Below, one piece after another: positions 1 to 6,548 of a stretch of 18,019 nt of DNA. Origin of the DNA: Hyphomicrobiales bacterium (GTDB lineage Bacteria; Pseudomonadota; Alphaproteobacteria; Rhizobiales; Rhizobiaceae). The translations under genes and the position numbers were made by a program. The DNA lies in contig JAATGD010000215.1 in assembly GCA_015654965.1 (NCBI GenBank), positions 1 to 18,019 of the forward strand, in the 5' to 3' direction. The notes under the pieces were generated by a model, which ran no database searches, was not told the DNA's origin, and saw only the letters and a list, made by a program, of their open reading frames with translations. The number at the start of each line of letters is the position of its first letter. Within the stretch, counting starts at the first letter, position 1.

Positions 1-125
1 CACGGCGCTCTAGAGGAAAAAAGACAAATTACAATACCGACATTGGCCAAGCCAAAAGCATTGCCTTTTGCAGCAAAGCGTTCAGGCAAAAGGACAGGCA
101 AACTCAAGGTGCTTTTGCAAAAAAT

Positions 126-162
126 AAAACGGGTAGCACTCGGATTCCGCACCACCCGTTTT
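126..162 (-). terminator. Intrinsic terminator of omp10
   Basis: A perfect 9-bp stem (AAAACGGGT at 126-134 with ACCCGTTTT at 154-162) encloses a 19-nt loop. Read on the minus strand, the stem runs into TTTTATTTTTT, the usual U-rich tail. It begins about 43 nt after the omp10 stop codon, so it should end that transcript. The A-rich flank on the other side means it could also work in the plus direction. Confidence 0.8.
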
Positions 163-204
163 GAAAAAATATATAAATTTATGCCGTTAAAGCCTTGAAA
201 AAGC

Positions 205-576
205 TTATCCGTGACGGGTCAAAGAGAAGCGTGAACCAGCAGAAGACGTGCAGTTCAACTGGTTGGGAGAAACCAGCGCACAATTGACCTTCGATGTCGT
301 CCCGCGCACGATCGAGCGCATATCGATTTCAACGAGCTGCGGCGACTGATAGCGATAGTTGCCTTCTGCCAGACGCTCATTGGTATCAGTCGTCCGGGTT
401 TCAAAGCTACCGCCATTGAATGACGACACGATACCGTTTGGATCGACCCAATTGCCTTCGATCCCTCCTCTCGGGGCAACACCCGGACCATTGCCATTGA
501 CCGGGCCTGTCGTTTCACAAGCGGCCAGCGCCAGTGACATAAGGGCGAAGGAGCCAATAATGCGGAAACGTTTCAT
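205..576 (-). CDS. omp10: Outer-membrane lipoprotein Omp10 (Brucella-type)
   Basis: This is a 123-residue exported lipoprotein. The N-terminus has a basic start (MKRFR), a hydrophobic segment and a lipobox ending LALAAC, so Cys20 should be lipidated after signal peptidase II cleavage. I recognise the mature part as Omp10, a minor outer-membrane lipoprotein and serological antigen of Brucella: the stretches around EGNWVDPNGI, FETRTTDTNE, SPQLVEIDMRSIV and KVNCALVSP match it closely. The segment just after the lipobox (GPVNGNGPGVAPRGG) differs from the Brucella sequence as I remember it, which points to an Ochrobactrum-like relative. Its biochemical role is unknown; the C-terminal fold resembles small protease-inhibitor-like lipoproteins. 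An ATG two codons upstream (582) is only 3 nt from the AAGGAG Shine-Dalgarno, while the ATG at 576 has a 9-nt spacing and the Brucella N-terminus, so 576 is preferred. Monocistronic, with its own terminator. Confidence 0.93.
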   Translation of the reverse strand: MKRFRIIGSFALMSLALAACETTGPVNGNGPGVAPRGGIEGNWVDPNGIVSSFNGGSFETRTTDTNERLAEGNYRYQSPQLVEIDMRSIVRGTTSKVNCALVSPNQLNCTSSAGSRFSLTRHG

Positions 577-582
577 GTCCAT

Positions 583-793
583 ATTCTCCTTGAAACATTT
601 CCCGTAAAGCGGCCAGATGCTTTTACAACCGGAAATGCCATAACAAACATTATAGAGTGGCCAAACAATTTCACCGTAATTGAGACCATTCTAAAGATCA
701 TTATGTTTGATGTATCGAAAACTGGCTGAAAACAAGCCCTTTTTACGAGGATTGCTTCTATGTTGCGAAACTGTCGCAATGGTAAGGGATGCG
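583..793. other. Upstream region of omp10, no gene seen
   Basis: About 210 bp with no convincing reading frame on either strand. It contains the omp10 Shine-Dalgarno (AAGGAG on the minus strand at 585-590) and the probable omp10 promoter. The stretch is AT-rich compared with the flanking genes. The rest of the gap up to the homospermidine synthase stop is filled by the two-hairpin repeat listed separately. Confidence 0.6.
649..654 (-). promoter_or_regulatory. Possible -10 box of omp10 promoter
   Basis: On the minus strand the sequence reads CTC-TATAAT-G, a perfect consensus -10 hexamer about 70 nt upstream of the omp10 start. No good -35 hexamer lies 16-18 nt before it; a weak TTACGG lies 19 nt away. 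The call rests on the -10 alone. Confidence 0.35.
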
Positions 794-899
794 TTAGAGC
801 GCGTTTCGATCTGATTGAATCAGATTGGCGCTCTAATCTCTTTTATTTTAAGCATAATCTTGTCGATCCTCGTTGAACGAAGGTCGGATTATGCTCTAA
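794..899. repeat. Two-hairpin intergenic repeat element
   Basis: Two adjacent imperfect palindromes. Hairpin 1: TTAGAGCGC (794-802) pairs with GCGCTCTAA (828-836), and inside it ATCTGATT (809-816) pairs with AATCAGAT (818-825) around a single G. Hairpin 2: AGCATAATC (851-859) pairs with GATTATGCT (887-895), with a further imperfect inner stem (GATCCTCGT with ACGAAGGTC), and it is followed by CTAA, echoing the edge of hairpin 1. From memory, GAATCAGAT-containing palindromes flanked by GCTCTAA are common between genes in Brucellaceae and other Rhizobiales, so this is probably one copy of a dispersed element; I could not check copy number. It lies just after the homospermidine synthase stop and may shape that mRNA 3' end, but neither hairpin has a U-tract on the minus strand. 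Confidence 0.6.
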
Positions 900-911
900 T
901 TCCCGCCATGA

Positions 912-2357
912 TTAGCGAACAAGAATATTCCGGAATTGCCATGGATCCTTGGTGTCGAGGTCTTCTTCAAAAAGCGTCCCACGCCCCTGCAAGGGCGTCC
1001 AGTCGGTATAATAGCCCTTAACCGGCCCCAAATATGGCATTTGCACTTCCAGACAACGCCGATAGTCCATTTCGTCCGTATCGACGATACCGCTATCAGG
1101 GTTCTCCAATGCCCAGACCATTCCCGCCAGAACCGACGATGACACCTGCAAGCCCGTTGCATTCTGGTAAGGTGCCAGTTTGCGAGCTTCTTCGATCGTC
1201 AGTTGCGAACCGTACCAATAAGCATTTTTCTCATGCCCATATAAAAGAACACCAAGCTCATCCGCGCCATCAAGGATTTCGCTTTCGTCCAGAATATGCT
1301 GCACTGGCTGCGCTTTTCCCTGCGCGCCAAACATTTCATCCAGCGAAAGAATGGCGTCGTTGCACGGGTGATAGGCATAATGACAGGTCGGGCGATAATC
1401 GACTTTACCCTTCTTGTTGCGAAGCGTAAAAAAGTCAGCGATGGAAATAGCCTCATTATGTGTGACCAGCAGCCCATATTGAGCGCCCAGCGTCGGGCAC
1501 CAGGTCCGCACACGCGTTGTCGCCCCCGGCTGCTCAAGGAAGATTGCCGTCTTGCAGCCCTTCTTGTGCTTGCGGGCGTTTTTCGGTTTCCATTTTTCGT
1601 GCGATCCCCAGCCCAGTTCGGCGGGTTGCAAGCCTTCTGCAATAAACCCCTCGACCGACCACGTATTCCAGAACGTATTGAACGGTTTGGGTGCGCGGGT
1701 ACGCTGGGTATCGCGTTCGGCAATATGCACGCCTTTAACACCCACCGACTTCATCAGCTTCGCCCAGCCATGGCGATCTGATGGTTCTGGCTCGACAAAA
1801 TCGATCTTCAATTCTGTCGCAAGATCAACAAGCGCTTTTTTAACGAACCACGACACCATGCCCGGATTGGCCCCACAACAGGAAACCGCTGTCGTCCCGC
1901 CGGGATTTTTTCGCTTTTCCGCCCGCACAGTCTCACGCAGCGCATAATTGGTGCGTGCGGCATTATCGGCCTCAGCATCAAAATAAAAGCCAAGCCATGG
2001 CTCGACCACGGTGTCGATATAGAGCGCGCCATGTTCGCGGCTAAAGCGCATCAGGTCGAGCGATCCAGTATCGACGGAAAGATTGACGATAAAAGCCTGC
2101 CCTTCCCCCTCCGTCAGAAGCGGTCCCAGCAGCGACTGGTAATTGTCACGGGTGATGGCCTCGTTGATAAAACGAATACCCTTATCGTCCAGAATCTTCC
2201 GGTTGGCGTCACTTGGATCGATCACCACCATGCGCGATTTGTCGAATTTGAAATGGCGCTCGATCAGCGGCAGGGTACCGCGCCCGATCGACCCGAAGCC
2301 GATCATGATAACTGGACCCGTAATCTCGCCAAAGACGTGCCATTTCGCTTTCGCCAT
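912..2357 (-). CDS. hss: Homospermidine synthase
   Basis: This 481-residue cytoplasmic enzyme makes sym-homospermidine from putrescine (two putrescines, or spermidine plus putrescine) using NAD+ as a transient hydride carrier. Homospermidine is a major polyamine of many alphaproteobacteria. The N-terminus has a Rossmann dinucleotide-binding loop, GFGSIG at residues 20-25, typical of the saccharopine-dehydrogenase-like fold. Family hallmarks follow: SVDTGSLDLM, the long VEPWLGFY segment, CCGANPGMVSWFVKKAL and the PTCHYAYHPCNDAILSLDE region. The length fits the bacterial enzyme (about 475-485 residues). I chose the ATG at 2357 because GAGG lies 6 nt upstream of it; a GTG two codons earlier (2363) overlaps that Shine-Dalgarno. 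It is transcribed away from the riboswitch-controlled transporter and appears monocistronic. Confidence 0.93.
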   Translation of the reverse strand: MAKAKWHVFGEITGPVIMIGFGSIGRGTLPLIERHFKFDKSRMVVIDPSDANRKILDDKGIRFINEAITRDNYQSLLGPLLTEGEGQAFIVNLSVDTGSLDLMRFSREHGALYIDTVVEPWLGFYFDAEADNAARTNYALRETVRAEKRKNPGGTTAVSCCGANPGMVSWFVKKALVDLATELKIDFVEPEPSDRHGWAKLMKSVGVKGVHIAERDTQRTRAPKPFNTFWNTWSVEGFIAEGLQPAELGWGSHEKWKPKNARKHKKGCKTAIFLEQPGATTRVRTWCPTLGAQYGLLVTHNEAISIADFFTLRNKKGKVDYRPTCHYAYHPCNDAILSLDEMFGAQGKAQPVQHILDESEILDGADELGVLLYGHEKNAYWYGSQLTIEEARKLAPYQNATGLQVSSSVLAGMVWALENPDSGIVDTDEMDYRRCLEVQMPYLGPVKGYYTDWTPLQGRGTLFEEDLDTKDPWQFRNILVR

Positions 2358-2402
2358 TTTCACCCTCTTTAAAAGCCGCAGGAACGCGGTGACAGGACTG
2401 AC

Positions 2403-2417
2403 TATCTCTCTGAGATA
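2403..2417. promoter_or_regulatory. Short dyad in homospermidine synthase upstream region
   Basis: TATCTC (2403-2408) and GAGATA (2412-2417) form a perfect 6-bp inverted repeat with a 3-nt centre, 45-60 nt upstream of the homospermidine synthase start. It could be an operator or part of a leader hairpin. The arms are short and chance occurrence is possible. Confidence 0.2.
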
Positions 2418-2504
2418 ATTCAGCTACATGACGATAGCACAAGTTTCCGGGAATTGTGTATCCGCGAACAAAGGCTTCTGGCGGCTTCCTGGCAAATTGG
2501 ACCC

Positions 2505-2533
2505 TTGACCCGCGCAACAACGCACCGTAATAG
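2505..2533 (+). promoter_or_regulatory. Putative sigma-70 promoter for riboswitch/transporter operon
   Basis: CTTGACC (TTGACC at 2505-2510) is followed after exactly 17 nt by TAATAG (2528-2533). This is a good match to the alphaproteobacterial housekeeping promoter, which keeps the -35 TTGAC core strictly. The predicted transcription start, near 2540, falls right at the 5' edge of the cobalamin riboswitch. Confidence 0.55.
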
Positions 2534-2540
2534 TATAACG

Positions 2541-2765
2541 ACGGTTCCCCGACCGAGAGCGAAGGGGATTAATAGGGAACACGGTGAGGACGACCCAAAA
2601 GGGACCAAGACCGTGGCTGCCCCCGCAACTGTAAGCGGATTGCCGTTCATCCTCGTGACGCCAAAACGTCATGTCACTGTGCCGAAGATCAGGGTGAAAA
2701 CCTGAAAGGCGCGGGAAGGCAGATGAACAGCACTTCATCCGTGAGCCAGGAGACCTGCCGTTTGA
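2541..2765 (+). promoter_or_regulatory. Cobalamin (AdoCbl) riboswitch
   Basis: All conserved blocks of the B12 riboswitch occur in order: a 5' stem arm, TTAATAGGGAACACGGTG (2569-2586), the B12 box CCCCGCAACTGTAAGCGG (2621-2638), the CACTGTGCC junction (about 2675-2683), GCGGGAAGGC (2711-2720) and the 3' end GAGCCAGGAGACCTGCC (2743-2759). Binding of adenosylcobalamin normally represses downstream uptake or synthesis genes. Downstream, CGGGC (2781-2785) pairs with GCCCG (2792-2796). CCTGC at 2754-2758, inside the aptamer 3' end, can pair with GCAGG at 2799-2803, which is part of the next Shine-Dalgarno. This suggests translational control. A leader of about 180 nt remains before the transporter gene. 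Confidence 0.95.
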
Positions 2766-2811
2766 TATTGTCCATTGTCACGGGCGGGGAAGCCCGGAGC
2801 AGGAGCTGGTC

Positions 2812-2913
2812 ATGACTGCATATCGCGTTGTTAGAAGACGCTTTTTCCAAAACCTGTTCATATCCCCGGATATGCCCGTCCATTGCGGACACCAGACCGC
2901 CGCCATTTTCTGA
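2812..2913 (+). CDS. Small ORF (33 aa) between riboswitch and transporter
   Basis: An ATG at 2812 is preceded by AGGAG (2801-2805) with an ideal 6-nt spacing, a better ribosome-binding site than that of the downstream transporter gene. It opens a 33-codon frame ending in TGA at 2911-2913. The predicted peptide starts MTAYRVVRRRFFQ, contains a SPDMPVHCGH stretch with one Cys and two nearby His, and ends in AAIF. I do not recognise it. Its Shine-Dalgarno is the one that could pair with the riboswitch 3' end, so it may be the direct target of B12 control and pass it on by coupling; the next ATG lies 31 nt past its stop. It could be a leader peptide, a real small protein or a chance frame. The frame differs from that of the transporter gene. 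Confidence 0.4.
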   Translation: MTAYRVVRRRFFQNLFISPDMPVHCGHQTAAIF

Positions 2914-2944
2914 CGCGGCTTCTCTCATTCTTTCGGGGACTTAT

Positions 2945-3985
2945 ATGATGTTTTCAGACAAAACGACGCTGCGCGTCGTAATCACTGTTTTCGGCGCTGT
3001 TTTCGGTCTTTTCGCAAGCGTTGCAACGCTTCAGGCGGCTGAAACCCAATATCCGCTGACGCTGAAAAATTGCAGTCGCGATGTCACTTTCAAAGAGGCA
3101 CCGAACCGTGCGGTTGCTGTGGGACAGAGTAGCGCGGAAATTCTCTACAGCCTTGGCCTTGGCGAAAAGGTGGTCGGCACCGCCGTATGGTTCGGCCCGG
3201 TGCTGAAAGGCTTTGAAGAGATCAATGCCAAGGTCAAGAGGCTCGCTGACAATGATCCGAGCTTTGAAAGCGTGCTTGGCCAGAAGCCCGATCTCGTGAC
3301 GGCGGATTTCCAGTGGCATATCGGTCCCAACGGCATTGTCGGCAAGCCGGAACAGTTCGAGGAACTGGGCATTGCCGCCTATACATCGCCTGCCGATTGC
3401 GTCGGCAAGTATAATTCCGGCGGCGGAGACGGAGTGCGTACAGCCCCCTTCACCATGGATATCGTCTATCGTGAAATCGAAGAACTGGCAGCAATCTTCA
3501 ACGTTCAGGATCGCGGTGAAAAGCTGATCGCCACCCTCAAGGCGCGCGAGGATGCCGCCCGCAAGAAGATTGGTTCTTCCAGCAAGAAAATGTCGGCTGC
3601 GGTATGGTTTTCCAGCACCCAGATCGATGCCGATCCTTATATTGCAGGCAAGTTCGGCGCGCCCGCTTATATTCTTTCAGCGCTCTGTATCGAGAATGTC
3701 ATTACGAGCGAAGAGGAATGGCCGACCATTGGCTGGGAAACGGTTGCAAAATCCAACCCGACCATGATTGTGGCCGCCAAACTCGACCGCCGCCGCTATC
3801 CTGCCGATGACATTGCTGTCAAACACGATTTTCTCAAAAAGGACCCTGTGACAAGCCTGATGCCAGCGGTCAAGGACGGGCATGTCTTCGACATCGACGC
3901 GCAGTCGATGAGCGCTTCGCAGCGCGTCGTTGAAGGCATAGAGACGCTTGCCAACGCCATTGCCGCTTCGGACCTCAATCAATGA
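2945..3985 (+). CDS. ABC transporter periplasmic binding protein (BtuF/FecB class)
   Basis: A 346-residue exported protein of the TroA-like / FecB superfamily that captures a metal chelate and delivers it to the inner-membrane permease. The signal peptide covers roughly residues 1-32 (basic start, hydrophobic core, cleavage near LQA-AETQ). The mature part has the family pattern: NRAVAVGQSSAEILYSLGLGEKVVGTAVW near the N-terminus, then SFESVLGQKPDLVTADF, a long bridging helix, and a second lobe with WPTIGWETVAKSNPTMIV. Ligand specificity cannot be read from the sequence; the upstream B12 riboswitch argues for cobalamin or another corrinoid, whereas families of this type more often carry ferric siderophores. 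ATGs lie at 2945 and 2948 behind a weak GGGGAC (2935-2940). The open frame continues upstream to a TTG at 2828 but only the shorter form begins with a signal peptide. The stop overlaps the permease start. Confidence 0.88.
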   Translation: MMFSDKTTLRVVITVFGAVFGLFASVATLQAAETQYPLTLKNCSRDVTFKEAPNRAVAVGQSSAEILYSLGLGEKVVGTAVWFGPVLKGFEEINAKVKRLADNDPSFESVLGQKPDLVTADFQWHIGPNGIVGKPEQFEELGIAAYTSPADCVGKYNSGGGDGVRTAPFTMDIVYREIEELAAIFNVQDRGEKLIATLKAREDAARKKIGSSSKKMSAAVWFSSTQIDADPYIAGKFGAPAYILSALCIENVITSEEEWPTIGWETVAKSNPTMIVAAKLDRRRYPADDIAVKHDFLKKDPVTSLMPAVKDGHVFDIDAQSMSASQRVVEGIETLANAIAASDLNQ

Positions 3986-5025
3986 CGGCATGGACGAGCG
4001 TGGCACGCATGCCGCGACCAAGCAGAATGAGCGCCGGAATACTGGCGCTCATTCTGCTGCTTTTAGCCTTATGGCTGGGGGCGGCCATTGGTGAGACATC
4101 CATTCCGCTTGATGTTGTCGCCAAAACCGTCGCCAATCGCCTGTGGGATGCGGGCTATCCGCTCGACGCCATTGATGAAGGGATTGTGTGGAGCTATCGG
4201 TTGAGCCGCGCGGTTATTGCCGCCTGTTCTGGCGCGGCCCTTGCGCTTTCGGGTGTCGTTCTGCAATCGCTGCTGCGCAATTCGCTTGCCGACCCCTATA
4301 TTCTCGGCATTTCCGCAGGCGCTTCCACAGGGGCCGTCAGCGTCGCCATTCTGGGCGTAGGGGCTGGCATTCTAAGCCTTTCTTTCGGCGCTTTTATCGG
4401 CGCGATCCTTGCCTTTATTCTTGTCTCGCTTCTGGCGCTCAAAGCCGGACGTGGCAGTGCTGCGATCATTCTCGCGGGCATTGCCGGCTCCCAGCTTTTC
4501 AATGCGCTGACCTCCTTCATCGTCACAAAATCCGCCAATGCCGAACAGGCGCGTGGCATCATGTTCTGGTTGCTCGGCAATCTTTCGGGCGTGCGCTGGC
4601 CTGATGTAACGCTCGCCTTGCCTGCCTGTCTGATGGGACTGATTATCTGCCTGTGGCATGCGCGTGCGCTCGACGCTTTCACCTTCGGCGCTGAATCGGC
4701 CGCGTCACTCGGCATTCCCGTGCGGCGCGTCGCAGCCATACTGATCGGTGCCTGCGCCATGATGACAGCGGTGATGGTGTCCATCGTCGGCTCCATCGGT
4801 TTTATCGGACTGGTCATTCCCCATGCCGCGCGCATGATCGTCGGTGTACGCCATGGCGCACTGCTGCCGACAGCTGCCCTGATGGGATCTATCTTCATGA
4901 TCGCAGCCGATATCGTATCGCGGATCATCGTTCCGGGACAGGTGCTGCCCATCGGGGTTGTAACGGCACTGGTCGGCGCTCCGGCCTTCGCCTTCCTGCT
5001 CGGTCAAAAGCGGGGACGCGCCTGA
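3982..5025 (+). CDS. ABC transporter permease, FecCD/BtuC family
   Basis: A 347-residue polytopic inner-membrane protein rich in Ala, Gly and Leu, with the roughly ten helices expected of this family. Conserved segments are RLSRAVIAACSGAALALSG with LLRNSLADPYILGISAGAS in the first half, GSIGFIGLVIPHAAR (cytoplasmic coupling region that contacts the ATPase) and PGQVLPIGVVTALVGAP near the C-terminus. It should form a homodimeric channel for the chelate supplied by the binding protein. Its ATG (3982) overlaps the binding-protein stop in an ATGA junction, so the two are translationally coupled; its own stop overlaps the ATPase start (TGATG). Only one permease gene is present, as in BtuCDF, whereas some ferric-siderophore systems have two. 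Confidence 0.9.
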   Translation: MTAWTSVARMPRPSRMSAGILALILLLLALWLGAAIGETSIPLDVVAKTVANRLWDAGYPLDAIDEGIVWSYRLSRAVIAACSGAALALSGVVLQSLLRNSLADPYILGISAGASTGAVSVAILGVGAGILSLSFGAFIGAILAFILVSLLALKAGRGSAAIILAGIAGSQLFNALTSFIVTKSANAEQARGIMFWLLGNLSGVRWPDVTLALPACLMGLIICLWHARALDAFTFGAESAASLGIPVRRVAAILIGACAMMTAVMVSIVGSIGFIGLVIPHAARMIVGVRHGALLPTAALMGSIFMIAADIVSRIIVPGQVLPIGVVTALVGAPAFAFLLGQKRGRA

Positions 5026-5837
5026 TGCTGAGCGCAGAAAAGGTTTCATGGTCGGCTGGTAATGTCGAAATCCTGCGTGATGTTTCGCTCGATGTCAGAA
5101 AAGGCGAGTTTTTGGGCATTATCGGTCCCAACGGTTCCGGCAAAACCAGTCTTTTATCGCTTCTTTCCGGCATCAGGCGACCGCGCAAAGGACAAGTGAA
5201 ACTTGGGCCAACACCGATTGAAAGTTTCAGCCGTCGCGAGATTGCACAACATCTGGCCCTCGTCGAACAACAGGCTGAAACGACAGATCGCATCACGGCA
5301 CGTCAGGCCGTCGAGCTTGGGCGCACGCCCTATCTCGGCGCATTATCACCATGGTCGCGAGATGACGATACAATCGTCGAGAATGCGCTCATCAATGTGG
5401 ACATGGCGCATCTGCAAGGGCGCTTGTGGCATACGCTTTCAGGCGGCGAACGCCAGCGCTTGCATATTGCCCGCGCGCTTGCGCAGCAACCGCAGATTTT
5501 GCTGCTGGATGAACCGACCAATCATCTTGATATCGGCCACCAGATCGGTTTGCTTGATCTGGTCAAGCGACAGGGGCTGACAGTTGCAGCCGCACTTCAT
5601 GATCTCAATCACGCCGCCATGTTCTGTGATCGCATTGCCGTCATGAACAAAGGGCAGCTCATTGCACTTGGTTCACCCCGCGACGTCCTGACCGTCGAAC
5701 GCATTCGTTCTGTCTTCGGCATCAATGTCGAAATTGAAATGCAAGGCACGCAAGGCTGTCATATCCGCTATTGCCTGCCGGGAGAAAAATCAGAGAAACA
5801 CACACCTCCCCTCCATGCTGTCACTGCGATGCACTGA
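5025..5837 (+). CDS. ABC transporter ATP-binding protein, FecE/BtuD family
   Basis: A 270-residue cytoplasmic ATPase that powers the adjacent permease. All motifs are intact: Walker A GPNGSGKTS (residues 34-42), a Q-loop near LVEQQAETTDR, the signature LSGGERQR (about 139-146), Walker B ILLLDEP followed by TNHLD (about 160-170), and the H-switch in AALHDLNHA (about 190-198). The order and spacing match the iron-chelate/cobalamin ATPase family. It shares one base with the permease stop (TGATG), making a tightly coupled operon of three. The C-terminal 20 residues (after CHIRYCLPGE) are not part of the usual domain. The operon ends 6 bp before the stop of a gene on the other strand, with no intrinsic terminator visible. 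Confidence 0.92.
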   Translation: MLSAEKVSWSAGNVEILRDVSLDVRKGEFLGIIGPNGSGKTSLLSLLSGIRRPRKGQVKLGPTPIESFSRREIAQHLALVEQQAETTDRITARQAVELGRTPYLGALSPWSRDDDTIVENALINVDMAHLQGRLWHTLSGGERQRLHIARALAQQPQILLLDEPTNHLDIGHQIGLLDLVKRQGLTVAAALHDLNHAAMFCDRIAVMNKGQLIALGSPRDVLTVERIRSVFGINVEIEMQGTQGCHIRYCLPGEKSEKHTPPLHAVTAMH

Positions 5838-5843
5838 AAAGCA

Positions 5844-6401
5844 CTATCGCGCCCGACTGACATAGGGAGAATCTAAAAGCCTGAACCGCCAAGGGAGTTC
5901 AACCGCACGGCTGATCCCGATCCGCGGACCTTTTGCGACGGGCAAATCCTCTTGTCCGGCAGCAATGGAAAACGGCGATGCAAAAAGCGATGCACAATCA
6001 AGTTCCGCCGTTATATCGAGCGCTTGCGCGAGTTTGGCAGGACCCGAACAGAGCGCTGTTTCAGCATCCACCTTTCTTCGCGCCCGCATGGTTTCCAGTC
6101 CTGCCAAGGGCTGGATAGCCCGGATGAGGACGGCAGACGCATCGGCGCAAACCATGTTCATGCACCAGTGCAGACCATAAATCCGGTAGACATAGGCCGT
6201 ACCGGGTTGTCCGAACATGGCGCGGTTGCGTCGTGTTTCGCCCTTGAAACTATGCGATGCCGGGTCATCGCGCGTATAGGCTTCAGTTTCCACGATCATG
6301 CCACCTATGGATCCGACATGAAAGGACCAGCCGATCAGCTCTTTTGCAACAATAACCGCATCTCTGTCAAAGAAACTGCAAGGGGAAACGGAACTGCTCA
6401 T
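5844..6401 (-). CDS. 3-methyladenine DNA glycosylase, AAG/MPG family
   Basis: A 185-residue base-excision-repair enzyme that flips out alkylated purines such as 3-methyladenine and cleaves the N-glycosidic bond (EC 3.2.2.21). The family signature IVETEAY is at residues 36-42; by analogy with human AAG, Glu40 is the catalytic base and Tyr42 stacks on the flipped base. It is followed by ASHSFKGETRRNRAMFG, then YVYRIYGLHWCMN (DNA-intercalating Tyr loop), VLIRAIQPL, CSGPAKLAQALDI and KGPRIGISRA. The length is normal for the bacterial form (about 180-200). The ATG at 6401 is the only sensible start because an in-frame TAA lies 12 nt upstream, yet no Shine-Dalgarno precedes it, suggesting low or leaderless translation. 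It lies downstream of the glutamate dehydrogenase terminator, so it probably has its own promoter. Confidence 0.93.
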   Translation of the reverse strand: MSSSVSPCSFFDRDAVIVAKELIGWSFHVGSIGGMIVETEAYTRDDPASHSFKGETRRNRAMFGQPGTAYVYRIYGLHWCMNMVCADASAVLIRAIQPLAGLETMRARRKVDAETALCSGPAKLAQALDITAELDCASLFASPFSIAAGQEDLPVAKGPRIGISRAVELPWRFRLLDSPYVSRAR

Positions 6402-6493
6402 GAGCGCAAATCGTTAAAATCTTTCTTCATTTTTTGCCCATTCATAGCCTCAAGTCAAACCTCCCCTCCTCCGCCTATCGTCATAATGGGCAT

Positions 6494-6523
6494 AAAGAAG
6501 GGCCCAATAACGGGCCCGTCTTT
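6494..6523 (-). terminator. Terminator hairpin after glutamate dehydrogenase
   Basis: GGGCCC (6500-6505) and GGGCCC (6512-6517) flank a 6-nt loop, and beyond one A/G mismatch the stem continues with AAAGA against TCTTT. On the minus strand the stem is followed by a T-rich TTCTTTATG. It lies 26 nt after the glutamate dehydrogenase stop and separates that gene from the glycosylase gene. Confidence 0.75.
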
Positions 6524-6548
6524 ATTCTACATATATAATTGCAGGCAT

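Noticed and set aside
64..93. CCTTTTGC / GCAAAAGG inverted repeat near the left edge
   Set aside because: An 8-bp stem with a 14-nt loop in AT-rich DNA and no gene context; another similar GCAAAAG/CTTTTGC pairing overlaps it, so it looks like chance composition.
2420..2738. Open frames on the minus strand across the riboswitch region
   Set aside because: They lie over a fully conserved cobalamin riboswitch on the other strand, have no recognisable product and no good ribosome-binding site.
2828..2944. Upstream extension of the binding-protein gene to a TTG at 2828
   Set aside because: The extension has no Shine-Dalgarno and would bury the clear signal peptide that begins at 2945; the extra residues look like noncoding leader.
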